From NCBI GenBank assembly GCA_900317305.1, contig ONGG01000010.1, positions 62,001 to 126,000 on the forward strand: a DNA stretch of 64,000 bases, given 5' to 3'. Each line of letters opens with the position of its first letter. The stretch's first letter is position 1. Of the stretch, positions 9,271 through 17,075 are shown in pieces. Source of the DNA: an uncultured Prevotellaceae bacterium (GTDB lineage: Bacteria > Bacteroidota > Bacteroidia > Bacteroidales > Bacteroidaceae). Position numbers and translations under genes: made by a program. The notes beneath the pieces are model-generated. The model saw only the letters and a list, made by a program, of their open reading frames with translations. It did not search any database and was not told the DNA's origin.

Positions 9271-11100
9271 ATGAGAAACGAGACCGAAGAACAACTCAAA
9301 CAACGACTGAAGAACATCGTGCTCAATATGCCCGAGCAACCCGGCAGTTACCAGTATCTCGACGATAATGGAACCATCATCTATGTGGGTAAGGCCAAAA
9401 ACCTGAAACGAAGAGTTTCGTCCTATTTCCACAAAGAGGTAGACAGGTTCAAGACCAAGGTGCTCGTGAGCAAGATCAGAGACATCAAATACACTGTGGT
9501 GAAAACCGAAGAGGATGCCCTGCTGCTTGAGAATAGTCTGATCAAGAAATACAAGCCGCGCTACAACGTGCTGCTGAAAGACGGCAAGACCTATCCCAGT
9601 ATCTGTGTCACCAACGAACCCTATCCGCGCATCTTCAAGACCCGAAATATCAACCGCAAATGGGGCACTTACTATGGACCCTATAGTAACATGGGACCCA
9701 TGATAGCCGTGCTTGATCTCATCAAGAAACTCTATAAGCCCAGGGCATGCAATATGGTAATGACCAAAGACCGTATTGCAGAGGGGAAATACAAAACCTG
9801 CCTGAAATACCACCTGCATATCTGCGACGCTCCCTGTGTGGGCAAGCAGAGTTATGAGGACTATCAGGAGAATATCCGTCAGGCCAAGGAAATTCTCAAA
9901 GGCAATACCCGTGATGTGATACGCCAACTCACCCAACTGATGATGTCGCTGGCCCAAGAACTGAGGTTTGAGGAGGCTGAGGAAATCAAGCGCAGAATAG
10001 CACTTATCGACAACTATTGTGCCAAGAGTGAGGTGGTGAGCCACACCATACACAACGTCGATGTGTTCAGCATTACCAATGACGAGCATTCCAACTATGC
10101 CTTCATCAACTATATGCATGTGACCAACGGTAGCATCAATCAGGCCTTCACCATTGAGTACCGGAGAAAACTACAGGAAAGCGACGATGAGTTGCTCGCC
10201 TTGGCCATCCCCGAGATACGACAGCGGTTCAACAGCAATGCCAAGGAAATCATCCTTCCAAGAGATATAGAGTGGAAACCCGAGAACGTGGAGGTGACCA
10301 TACCACAGCGCGGCGACAAGAAACACCTGCTCGAACTATCGCAGATGAATGGCAAGCAATACCGGCTCGACCGATTGAAGCGCACGGAGAAACTCAATCC
10401 TGAACAACGACAGACCCGCTTGATGAAAGAGTTGCAAAACGCACTCCAACTCGAGAAACTGCCCTATCATATCGAGTGTTTCGACAACTCCAATATCAGT
10501 GGTGAGGATGCCGTGGCGGGATGCGTGGTGTTCAAGGCCATGAAACCCAGCAAGAAGGATTACCGGAAATACAACATCAAAACCGTGATAGGTCCCGACG
10601 ATTATGCCTCGATGAAAGAGGTGGTGAGACGTCGCTATAGTCGGATGATAGAGGAGGAAACTCCCCTACCCGACCTGATTATCACCGATGGTGGAAAAGG
10701 ACAGATGGAAGTGGTGAGACAGGTGGTGGAAGACGAACTTCACATCCATATCCCCATTGCCGGACTGGCAAAAGACGACCGTCACCGCACCAACGAACTC
10801 CTTTTCGGATTTCCACCAATGGTCATCGGCATGAAGACCGACAGCGAACTCTTCCATATCCTCACCCAGATACAAGACGAGGTGCATCGCTATGCCATCA
10901 CGTTCCACCGCGACAAACGAAGCAAGCATGCCCTGCACTCCGAACTCGACGATATCAAGGGCATCGGACCAAAGACCAAGGACGCGCTGATCAAGGCATT
11001 GAAATCGGTGAAACGCATCAGGGAGGCATCGCTCGAACAACTTCAGAAAATTGTGGGTCCTGCCAAGGCAAAGGTTATTTTCGAGCACTTCGAAAAATAA
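9271..11100 (+). CDS. uvrC: Excinuclease ABC subunit C
   Basis: UvrC makes the dual incisions of nucleotide excision repair after UvrAB loads on damage. The 609 residues show the GIY-YIG nuclease (GSYQYLDDNGTIIYVGKAKN), a UVR motif for UvrB (LAQELRFEEAEEIKRRI), the RNase H-like nuclease (ECFDNSNISGEDAVAG and DLIITDGGKGQMEV) and C-terminal helix-hairpin-helix repeats (IKGIGPKTKDALIKAL). I chose ATG 9271 (MRNETEEQ). A GTG at 9250 in the same frame lies inside a parS-like palindrome and would add seven poorly conserved residues. All catalytic regions appear intact. Confidence 0.95.
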   Translation: MRNETEEQLKQRLKNIVLNMPEQPGSYQYLDDNGTIIYVGKAKNLKRRVSSYFHKEVDRFKTKVLVSKIRDIKYTVVKTEEDALLLENSLIKKYKPRYNVLLKDGKTYPSICVTNEPYPRIFKTRNINRKWGTYYGPYSNMGPMIAVLDLIKKLYKPRACNMVMTKDRIAEGKYKTCLKYHLHICDAPCVGKQSYEDYQENIRQAKEILKGNTRDVIRQLTQLMMSLAQELRFEEAEEIKRRIALIDNYCAKSEVVSHTIHNVDVFSITNDEHSNYAFINYMHVTNGSINQAFTIEYRRKLQESDDELLALAIPEIRQRFNSNAKEIILPRDIEWKPENVEVTIPQRGDKKHLLELSQMNGKQYRLDRLKRTEKLNPEQRQTRLMKELQNALQLEKLPYHIECFDNSNISGEDAVAGCVVFKAMKPSKKDYRKYNIKTVIGPDDYASMKEVVRRRYSRMIEEETPLPDLIITDGGKGQMEVVRQVVEDELHIHIPIAGLAKDDRHRTNELLFGFPPMVIGMKTDSELFHILTQIQDEVHRYAITFHRDKRSKHALHSELDDIKGIGPKTKDALIKALKSVKRIREASLEQLQKIVGPAKAKVIFEHFEK

Positions 11101-11135
11101 TAGCCTTTTATAGACCTATATTGAAAAAAATGATG

Positions 11136-11143
11136 TATTTTTG
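11136..11143 (+). promoter_or_regulatory. Possible -7 element ahead of dtd
   Basis: TATTTTTG matches TAnnTTTG and lies 17 bases before the dtd ATG. No TTTG occurs at the expected 19-20 base spacing, so this is a partial match only. Confidence 0.4.
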
Positions 11144-11160
11144 CGATAATTATCAACGCT

Positions 11161-11613
11161 ATGAGAACAGTCATTCAAAGAGTATCGCAGGCATCGGTGA
11201 CCATCGATGGAAACATGAAGTCGGAAATCGGCAAGGGATTGCTGGTGCTGCTCGGCATCTGCGATGACGATAATGAGGAGGATATCGACTGGCTCGTCAG
11301 GAAAATCGTGCAACTGCGGGTTTTTGACGACGAGAATGGCGTGATGAACCGCTCCGTGATCGATATCCAGGGCGAAATCATGGTGGTGAGCCAGTTCACG
11401 CTCTATGCCTCCTATAAAAAAGGCAACAGGCCATCGTGGCTCAGGGCATCCAAACCCGAGGTCGCTACCCCACTCTACCTGCTTTTCTGCAAGAAAATGT
11501 CGGAGGCTCTCGGAAAATCCGTCGCCACAGGTTCTTTTGGCGCCGATATGAAGGTGAGTCTGATCAACGATGGACCGGTGACCATCTGTATGGATACCAA
11601 AAACAAGGAATAG
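11161..11613 (+). CDS. dtd: D-aminoacyl-tRNA deacylase
   Basis: Dtd hydrolyses D-amino acids (and glycine mischarged on tRNA-Ala) from tRNA, preventing their use in translation. The 150-residue length is standard. The active-site motif SQFTLYA and the cross-subunit NDGPVT motif are both present, as is GNRPSW in the substrate pocket. It starts MRTVIQRVSQASVTIDG, the usual family opening. It is followed after one base by the MazG-like gene, so the two are probably co-translated. Confidence 0.95.
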   Translation: MRTVIQRVSQASVTIDGNMKSEIGKGLLVLLGICDDDNEEDIDWLVRKIVQLRVFDDENGVMNRSVIDIQGEIMVVSQFTLYASYKKGNRPSWLRASKPEVATPLYLLFCKKMSEALGKSVATGSFGADMKVSLINDGPVTICMDTKNKE

Positions 11614-11614
11614 C

Positions 11615-11956
11615 ATGGAACCACGGAATATCACGCTGAAAGAGGCCCAACGGCAAGTGGATGAATGGATACGCACCTATGGTGTGCGCTACTTTTCAGA
11701 GCTCACCAATATGGCCTGTCTCACTGAGGAGGTGGGTGAACTGGCACGGGTCATGGCACGCAAATATGGTGACCAGAGTTTCAAGAATGGCGAGAAAGAA
11801 CAGTTGGGCGAGGAGATGGCCGATATCCTGTGGGTACTCATCTGCCTGGCCAACCAGACGGGGGTCGACCTCACTGAGGAATTCCAGAAAACGATGGAGA
11901 AAAAGACCAGTCGCGACAGTCTGCGCCATATTTCCAATCCAAAATTGAAAGCATAA
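11615..11956 (+). CDS. MazG-like nucleotide pyrophosphohydrolase
   Basis: This small all-alpha NTP pyrophosphohydrolase has 113 residues, the size of single-domain MazG/iMazG proteins. The metal-binding pattern ExxE...ExxD is visible as LTEEVGELARVMAR and EEMADILWVLICLA. Family members hydrolyse (d)NTPs to monophosphates and are thought to clean the nucleotide pool or lower ppGpp; the substrate here is unknown. It starts one base after the dtd stop and is followed by deoC 17 bases on, placing it in a small housekeeping operon. Confidence 0.85.
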   Translation: MEPRNITLKEAQRQVDEWIRTYGVRYFSELTNMACLTEEVGELARVMARKYGDQSFKNGEKEQLGEEMADILWVLICLANQTGVDLTEEFQKTMEKKTSRDSLRHISNPKLKA

Positions 11957-11973
11957 ACCAAATAAAAACGACT

Positions 11974-12891
11974 ATGGAATTAAAGAAAATTGATGCTCAA
12001 AACACTCCTAAGAGCAAATACGAAGAGGTATTGAACAAATACAATGTGGAGATTGATGATGCCACCGTACAGGAAGAGGTAAAACGTATTATTGCTGAGA
12101 AAGTGCCCCAGAACGACACACTCGAAGTGAAGAAATTCTTGATGGGAAGCGTGGAACTTACCTCGCTCAACACCCAGGATTCTGATGAAAGCATCATGGC
12201 ATTCACCGAGAAAGTGAACCGTTTCGACGAGGAATACCCCACCCTACCCCATGTGGCCACTATCTGCGTTTATCCTTGTTTTGCCAGCGTAGTGAGCAAT
12301 ACCCTCGAGGTGGATGGCGTGGAAATAGCCTGCGTTTCGGGCAGTTTCCCATCATCTCAGGCACTCATCGAGGTGAAAGTGGCCGAGACAGCACTCGCTG
12401 TGAAAGACGGAGCCACAGAGATTGATATCGTCATGCCGGTGGGAAAATTCTTAAGTGGCGACTACGAGGGCGTATGCGATGACATCAGTGAGATGAAGGG
12501 TGCTTGCGGCGACAAGGCCATGAAGGTAATCCTGGAGACTGGACTGCTCAAAACGGCAAAGAATATCAAGATTGCCTCTATCTTGTCGATGTATGCCGGG
12601 GCCGACTATATCAAGACATCTACCGGAAAACTCAGTCCTGCGGCCACTCCAGAGGCTGCCTATGTGATGTGCCAAGCCATCAAGGAGTACTATGATGAGA
12701 CGGGCATACAGATTGGTTTCAAACCCGCCGGTGGACTCAACACTGTGACCGACGCTCTCACCTATTACTCCATTGTGAAGGAAATACTGGGTGAGAAATG
12801 GCTTACCAACAAATGGTTCCGACTGGGTACGAGCCGTCTCGCCAACATGTTGCTTAGCGAGGTAATAGGCGAAGAAACCAAGTTCTTCTAA
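11974..12891 (+). CDS. deoC: Deoxyribose-phosphate aldolase
   Basis: DeoC cleaves 2-deoxyribose-5-phosphate to glyceraldehyde-3-phosphate and acetaldehyde in deoxynucleoside breakdown. The TIM-barrel core shows IDIVMPVGKFLSGDY, KVILETGLLK (lysine 2) and ADYIKTSTGK (Schiff-base lysine), followed by GFKPAGGLNT. At 305 residues it is longer than the 220-260 residue E. coli/Bacillus forms. The extra is an N-terminal helical stretch of about 60 residues typical of Bacteroidetes versions. A bidirectional terminator follows. Confidence 0.95.
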   Translation: MELKKIDAQNTPKSKYEEVLNKYNVEIDDATVQEEVKRIIAEKVPQNDTLEVKKFLMGSVELTSLNTQDSDESIMAFTEKVNRFDEEYPTLPHVATICVYPCFASVVSNTLEVDGVEIACVSGSFPSSQALIEVKVAETALAVKDGATEIDIVMPVGKFLSGDYEGVCDDISEMKGACGDKAMKVILETGLLKTAKNIKIASILSMYAGADYIKTSTGKLSPAATPEAAYVMCQAIKEYYDETGIQIGFKPAGGLNTVTDALTYYSIVKEILGEKWLTNKWFRLGTSRLANMLLSEVIGEETKFF

Positions 12892-12948
12892 TCACACTTT
12901 TCCCCTTTTGGTAATCAATTACTGTGATAATTGCAGTGCAAAAATAGA

Positions 12949-12982
12949 AAAACCCTGGATATCATTGCATATCCAGGGTTTT
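12949..12982. terminator. Bidirectional terminator between deoC and the polyprenyl synthetase gene
   Basis: AAAACCCTGGATAT (12949-12962) and its exact inverse (12969-12982) form a 14-bp stem with a 6-base loop. The A and T runs at the ends give a U-tract in both directions, fitting the convergent genes. Confidence 0.9.
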
Positions 12983-13003
12983 GTATAGGGTAAGAGATAA
13001 AGA

Positions 13004-13987
13004 CTAAATATTTCTATTGGCCACAAAGTCAAGATAGGCCTGCAATGCTTCTTTTACCTCAATTTGTTTCACGTGAAAAATGATATATCGCTGTGCTTGG
13101 GCACTGAAATCGTCCATTTTTTTCACCGCATAGTCAATACCTCCGTTTTGGATGGCGAATTGCACCAACTGTTGGATTTCAGCGTCGGTCACGAAGCCTT
13201 TCTTCACCTTTTTGGCTAAATTGAGCATCTCCTCATTGCCTGTGCTCTTAAGGGCATAGATGATGGGAAGTGTCAGTTTCCCCTCAGCCATATCGTTGCC
13301 AGTGGGTTTGCCTATCTCCTTGGAGTCGTAATAGTCGAAAATATCGTCACGAATCTGGAAAATCATGCCTATCGCCATACCAAAATCGTAGGCTTCACTC
13401 ACCTCCTCGGCGGTGGCATTCACCGACAAAGCACCATTCATTGCGCAACGGGCAAACAGCGAGGCTGTCTTCTGACTGATAATCTTGTAGTATATCTCTT
13501 CCGAGATACCATCCTCAGCGAAATTGTTCAGTTGCAGCAACTCGCCTTTCGAGAGCGTCTGTCCCAGTTCGGCAAGGCTGGTCACAATACTGGTGTTGTT
13601 ACTTTTCGAAACATAAAGCAAGGCCGAAGAGAGAATATAGTCGCCTACAAGCACTGCCACTTTGTTGTTGAACATTGCATTGACCGATGCCTGACCACGG
13701 CGCTTGTCACTCTCGTCCACCACGTCGTCGTGCACCAGACTGGCGGTATGAAGCAGTTCCAGTCCCAATGCGGCATGTTGCGTGGTGAGATTCACCTCGC
13801 CAAGATTTTTGGTAATCAGTAGCGTAAGGATAGGACGCATGCGCTTACCGCCACGCTGCCTGATGTGCTGCAGGGCGTCGGCTAGGAGTCCATCAGTGTG
13901 TGAGAGTGACTCATCAAACAGATTGATGAATTCTTTGAGTTCTGCCTCAATGGGCTTTCTTATAATAGAGAGATAATCCATTGCCAT
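13004..13987 (-). CDS. Trans-polyprenyl diphosphate synthase (octaprenyl/heptaprenyl type)
   Basis: This enzyme condenses isopentenyl diphosphate units onto an allylic primer to make the long chain used for menaquinone. Its 327 residues have both aspartate-rich motifs: DDVVDESDKRRG (first DDxxD-type) and IRDDIFDYYDS (second DDxxD). GGKRMRPILTLL and KTASLF also fit the E-type synthase family. The small residues before the first motif suggest a long product, but the chain length cannot be fixed from sequence. A parS-like palindrome lies inside its last 80 bases, encoding FHVKQI. It is divergent from polA. Confidence 0.9.
   Translation of the reverse strand: MAMDYLSIIRKPIEAELKEFINLFDESLSHTDGLLADALQHIRQRGGKRMRPILTLLITKNLGEVNLTTQHAALGLELLHTASLVHDDVVDESDKRRGQASVNAMFNNKVAVLVGDYILSSALLYVSKSNNTSIVTSLAELGQTLSKGELLQLNNFAEDGISEEIYYKIISQKTASLFARCAMNGALSVNATAEEVSEAYDFGMAIGMIFQIRDDIFDYYDSKEIGKPTGNDMAEGKLTLPIIYALKSTGNEEMLNLAKKVKKGFVTDAEIQQLVQFAIQNGGIDYAVKKMDDFSAQAQRYIIFHVKQIEVKEALQAYLDFVANRNI
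13065..13080. promoter_or_regulatory. parS: parS-like site (15/16) inside the polyprenyl synthetase gene
   Basis: TGTTTCACGTGAAAAA differs from parS only at position 15. It lies within coding sequence, so the codons are constrained by both functions if it is used. Confidence 0.65.
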
Positions 13988-13997
13988 AAATTTCGCA

Positions 13998-14005
13998 CAA
14001 AAATA
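13998..14005 (-). promoter_or_regulatory. Possible -7 element of the polyprenyl synthetase gene
   Basis: TATTTTTG on the minus strand lies 11 bases upstream of the start codon. No TTTG is seen at the usual spacing. The 79-base gap must also hold the polA promoter, for which I see no clean match. Confidence 0.4.
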
Positions 14006-14066
14006 AGCATTTTATCTGGGAAAAATGAAAAAAATGAGTAATTTTACACAGAAAATTTGAAACCAT

Positions 14067-16832
14067 ATGGATAAACTATTTCTCTTCGATGCGTATGCGC
14101 TTATCTACAGAGCATACTACGCCTTTATCCGCGCACCGCGAATCAATTCCAAAGGACAGAATACTTCGGCCATTCTGGGTTTCTGCAACACCCTGCAGGA
14201 GATTTTATCAAAGGAGAAACCCAAGTATCTGGGCGTTGCCTTCGATCCTCATGGACTGACTTTCCGTAATGAGATATTCCCTGAGTATAAGGCCCAGAGA
14301 GAGAAAACACCCGAGGATATCCTCCTTGCTGTACCTATTATAAAAGATATCCTTGATGCCATGAATATCCCGGTGCTCATGGTAGAGGGCTTTGAGGCCG
14401 ACGACGTGATAGGCACTTTGGCAAAAGCGGCTGTGAGAGAGGGTGTGGAGACCTATATGCTCACTTCCGACAAGGATTATGGACAGCTCATCGGCGACAC
14501 CGTGAAAATGTACCGACCACGTCATGGCGGAGGCTACGAGGTAATTGGAACAGCGCAAATCAATGAGAAATATGGTATCAGCCGACCATCACAGGTTATC
14601 GACTTGCTGGCTCTTATGGGCGACGCAGCCGACAATTTCCCAGGGTGTCCGGGGGTGGGGGAGAAGACTGCTGTAAAACTCATCAACGAGTTTGATACGG
14701 TCGACAATCTGCTCGAACATACCGACCAGTTGAAAGGTGCATTGAAAAAGAAGGTGGAGGAACATGTCGATGATATTCGTCTTTCGAAAACTCTCGCCAC
14801 CATCAAGACCGACGTGCCCGTGACCCTCGACCTGGAAAAACTCAAGGTCACCGACCCCGATGAGCCACGACTGAAGAAAATCTTCGACGAGTTGGAGTTC
14901 AAGTCACTCATCGACAAATTTCTTAATAAACCTAAAAAAAGTCCTCAAAATGTGAATTTACAACTCGATTTGTTTGGCGAATTTCAACCCGCTGATGGAG
15001 AAGTTGAGAAAAATTCGAGTTTTGAGAGCCTAAAAACCATAGATCACGATTATCAACTCGTTGAAAAACAAGAAGATATTAAAAAATTATGTGATTTTTT
15101 ATTGACATTTGATTTTTTGAGTCTAGATACGGAAACCACTTCCACCAATCCCATTGAGGCCGAATTGGTGGGTTTGAGCTTTTCGGTGCACGAAAACCAG
15201 GCTTTCTATGTTCCTGTGCCTGCCAGTCAGTCGGAGGCGCAACAAGTAGTGGAGATTTTCCGACCTCTTTATGAAAATCCCCGGATTTTGAAAATCGGAC
15301 AGAATATCAAATACGATATGCAGGTGCTCGCCAACTATGGCATCAATCTCGAAGGTGAGTTGTGGGATACAATGATTGCCCATTATCTCATCCAACCCGA
15401 GTTGCGGCACAACATGGACTTGCTTGCCGAGGTCTACCTCAACTATAAGACCATTCATATCGATGAGCTCATCGGTCCGAAAGGAAAGAATCAGCGGAGT
15501 ATGCGCGACCTTACGCCCAGCGAGGTCTATGAGTATGCTGCCGAGGATGCTGATGTCACCCTGAAACTGAAGAGGGTGCTGGAACCCAAACTCAAGGAGG
15601 TGGGTGCCGAAAGGCTTTTTTATGAGATAGAGATGCCACTCGTACCAGTCTTGGCTTCAATGGAGCGCAATGGGGTGCGCATCGACACCGACTCCTTGGC
15701 AGAGACCTCGAAGGCATTCACTAGGCGTATGCACGATATAGAGCATCAAATCTATGAGTTGGCTGGCGAGGAGTTCAATATCTCCTCACCCAAACAGGTG
15801 GGCGATATCCTCTTCTCGAAACTCAAAATCGTGGAGAAACCCAAAAAGACAAAGACCGGACAGTTTGTCACCTCAGAGGAAATCCTCCAGGCGTTGAAGG
15901 GAAAACACGAGATTGTGGAGAAAATCCTCGACTATCGTGGACTGCGGAAGTTGCTGAGTACGTATATCGACACGCTGCCTTTGCTTATCAATCCCAAGAC
16001 CCAGCACATCCACACTTCTTTTAATCAGACAGTTACAGCCACAGGACGACTGTCGTCGAGCGACCCTAACCTGCAGAATATACCGGTGCGTGGCGAGGAT
16101 GGCAAGGAAATCCGTAAGGCATTCATTCCCGAACCCGGTTGCCTCTTCTTCTCGGCCGACTATAGTCAGATTGAGTTGCGGGTCATGGCTCATCTCAGTG
16201 GCGATGAGAATATGATCAATGCATTTATCGAAGGCCACGACATCCATGCGGCCACGGCTGCCAATATCTATAAGGAAGATATCGACAAGGTGACCAGCGA
16301 CCAGCGACGAAAGGCGAAAAGGGCTAATTTCGGCATCATCTACGGCATTACCGTCTTCGGACTGGCAGAGCGGTTGGAGATTGAGCGTTCGGAGGCACGG
16401 CAGTTGATTGATGGCTATTTCGAGACCTTCCCGAAGGTGAGGGAGTATATGGAGAAGTCGAAGGAGATGGCACGCGAGAAAGGGTATGTGGAGACGTTCT
16501 TCCACCGCCGTCGCTATCTTCCCGACATCAACAGTCGCAATGCCACCGTACGTGGATTCGCCGAGCGCAATGCCATCAATGCTCCTATCCAGGGTTCGGC
16601 GGCCGATATCATCAAGGTGGCAATGATACGTATCTACCAACGGTTCAAGGAAGAGCATCTTCGTTCAAAGATGATTCTCCAGGTGCACGACGAACTCAAC
16701 TTCAGTGTCGTTCCCGAAGAGAAGGGTAGGGTAGAGGCCATCGTGAAAGAGGAGATGGAGAATGCATACCACCTGCGTGTACCCCTTGTAGCCGATGCCG
16801 GATGGGGCGCCAATTGGCTTGAAGCCCATTGA
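14067..16832 (+). CDS. polA: DNA polymerase I
   Basis: PolA fills gaps and removes RNA primers. The 921 residues hold three domains: 5' nuclease (FDAYALIYRAYYAFIRAPR to about residue 290), 3'-5' exonuclease (about 325-510, with intact LDTETTSTN, YDMQVL and YAAEDADVTLKL) and polymerase (FSADYSQIELRVMAHLSG, RRKAKRANFGIIYGI, QVHDELNF). The proofreading carboxylates are therefore retained, unlike in some Gram-positive PolA. Between the first two domains (about 14925-15130) codon use turns strongly A/T-rich compared with the rest. The gene is divergent from the polyprenyl synthetase gene and is followed by the promoter array of ychF. Confidence 0.97.
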   Translation: MDKLFLFDAYALIYRAYYAFIRAPRINSKGQNTSAILGFCNTLQEILSKEKPKYLGVAFDPHGLTFRNEIFPEYKAQREKTPEDILLAVPIIKDILDAMNIPVLMVEGFEADDVIGTLAKAAVREGVETYMLTSDKDYGQLIGDTVKMYRPRHGGGYEVIGTAQINEKYGISRPSQVIDLLALMGDAADNFPGCPGVGEKTAVKLINEFDTVDNLLEHTDQLKGALKKKVEEHVDDIRLSKTLATIKTDVPVTLDLEKLKVTDPDEPRLKKIFDELEFKSLIDKFLNKPKKSPQNVNLQLDLFGEFQPADGEVEKNSSFESLKTIDHDYQLVEKQEDIKKLCDFLLTFDFLSLDTETTSTNPIEAELVGLSFSVHENQAFYVPVPASQSEAQQVVEIFRPLYENPRILKIGQNIKYDMQVLANYGINLEGELWDTMIAHYLIQPELRHNMDLLAEVYLNYKTIHIDELIGPKGKNQRSMRDLTPSEVYEYAAEDADVTLKLKRVLEPKLKEVGAERLFYEIEMPLVPVLASMERNGVRIDTDSLAETSKAFTRRMHDIEHQIYELAGEEFNISSPKQVGDILFSKLKIVEKPKKTKTGQFVTSEEILQALKGKHEIVEKILDYRGLRKLLSTYIDTLPLLINPKTQHIHTSFNQTVTATGRLSSSDPNLQNIPVRGEDGKEIRKAFIPEPGCLFFSADYSQIELRVMAHLSGDENMINAFIEGHDIHAATAANIYKEDIDKVTSDQRRKAKRANFGIIYGITVFGLAERLEIERSEARQLIDGYFETFPKVREYMEKSKEMAREKGYVETFFHRRRYLPDINSRNATVRGFAERNAINAPIQGSAADIIKVAMIRIYQRFKEEHLRSKMILQVHDELNFSVVPEEKGRVEAIVKEEMENAYHLRVPLVADAGWGANWLEAH

Positions 16833-16845
16833 TGGGTGGGTTTAT

Positions 16846-16876
16846 TTTGCTTTCCTCTCGGTTTGCACTAACTTTG
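16846..16876 (+). promoter_or_regulatory. Promoter copy 1 of the ychF array
   Basis: TTTG (16846-16849), 19 bases, TAACTTTG (16869-16876). The -7 box is embedded in the inverted repeat 16868-16892. Confidence 0.65.
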
Positions 16877-16928
16877 ACTTCGTCGAAGTTAGGCTGCGGT
16901 TTGGAAAAGCAAAAAAACTTCGTTTTAT

Positions 16929-16959
16929 TTTGCTTTTCGCTCACCTTGCACTAACTTTG
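16929..16959 (+). promoter_or_regulatory. Promoter copy 2 of the ychF array
   Basis: TTTG (16929-16932), 19 bases, TAACTTTG (16952-16959). The -7 box is embedded in the 13-bp inverted repeat 16951-16979. Confidence 0.65.
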
Positions 16960-17019
16960 CCACTGCGTGGCGAAGTTAGGCTTCGGTTCAACAATGAAAA
17001 CAAAAACTTCGTATTTTGT

Positions 17020-17050
17020 TTTGCATTGTCTTCACCTTGCACTAACTTTG
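17020..17050 (+). promoter_or_regulatory. Promoter copy 3, proximal promoter of ychF
   Basis: TTTG (17020-17023), 19 bases, TAACTTTG (17043-17050), with no inverted repeat. Transcription would begin near 17057, about 19 bases before the ychF ATG. This is the most likely main promoter. Confidence 0.75.
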
Positions 17051-17075
17051 CAAGAAATTTCAAAATAGATAGAAT

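Larger units (their letters stand above)
16841..17057 (+). repeat. Tandem promoter/inverted-repeat array upstream of ychF
   Basis: Three direct copies of one unit lie at 16841-16922, 16923-17011 and, truncated, 17012-17057. Each has TTTTG, a C/T-rich stretch, then TTGCACTAACTTTG. Units 1 and 2 continue into an inverted repeat, GAAGTTAGGCT, and a tail ending in ACTTCG. In every unit TTTG is exactly 19 bases from TAACTTTG, the Bacteroidetes promoter. In units 1 and 2 the -7 box is the left arm of a near-perfect inverted repeat (16868-16892 and 16951-16979, 3-base loops, one G-T mismatch each); in unit 3 the right arm is absent. Confidence 0.85.
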
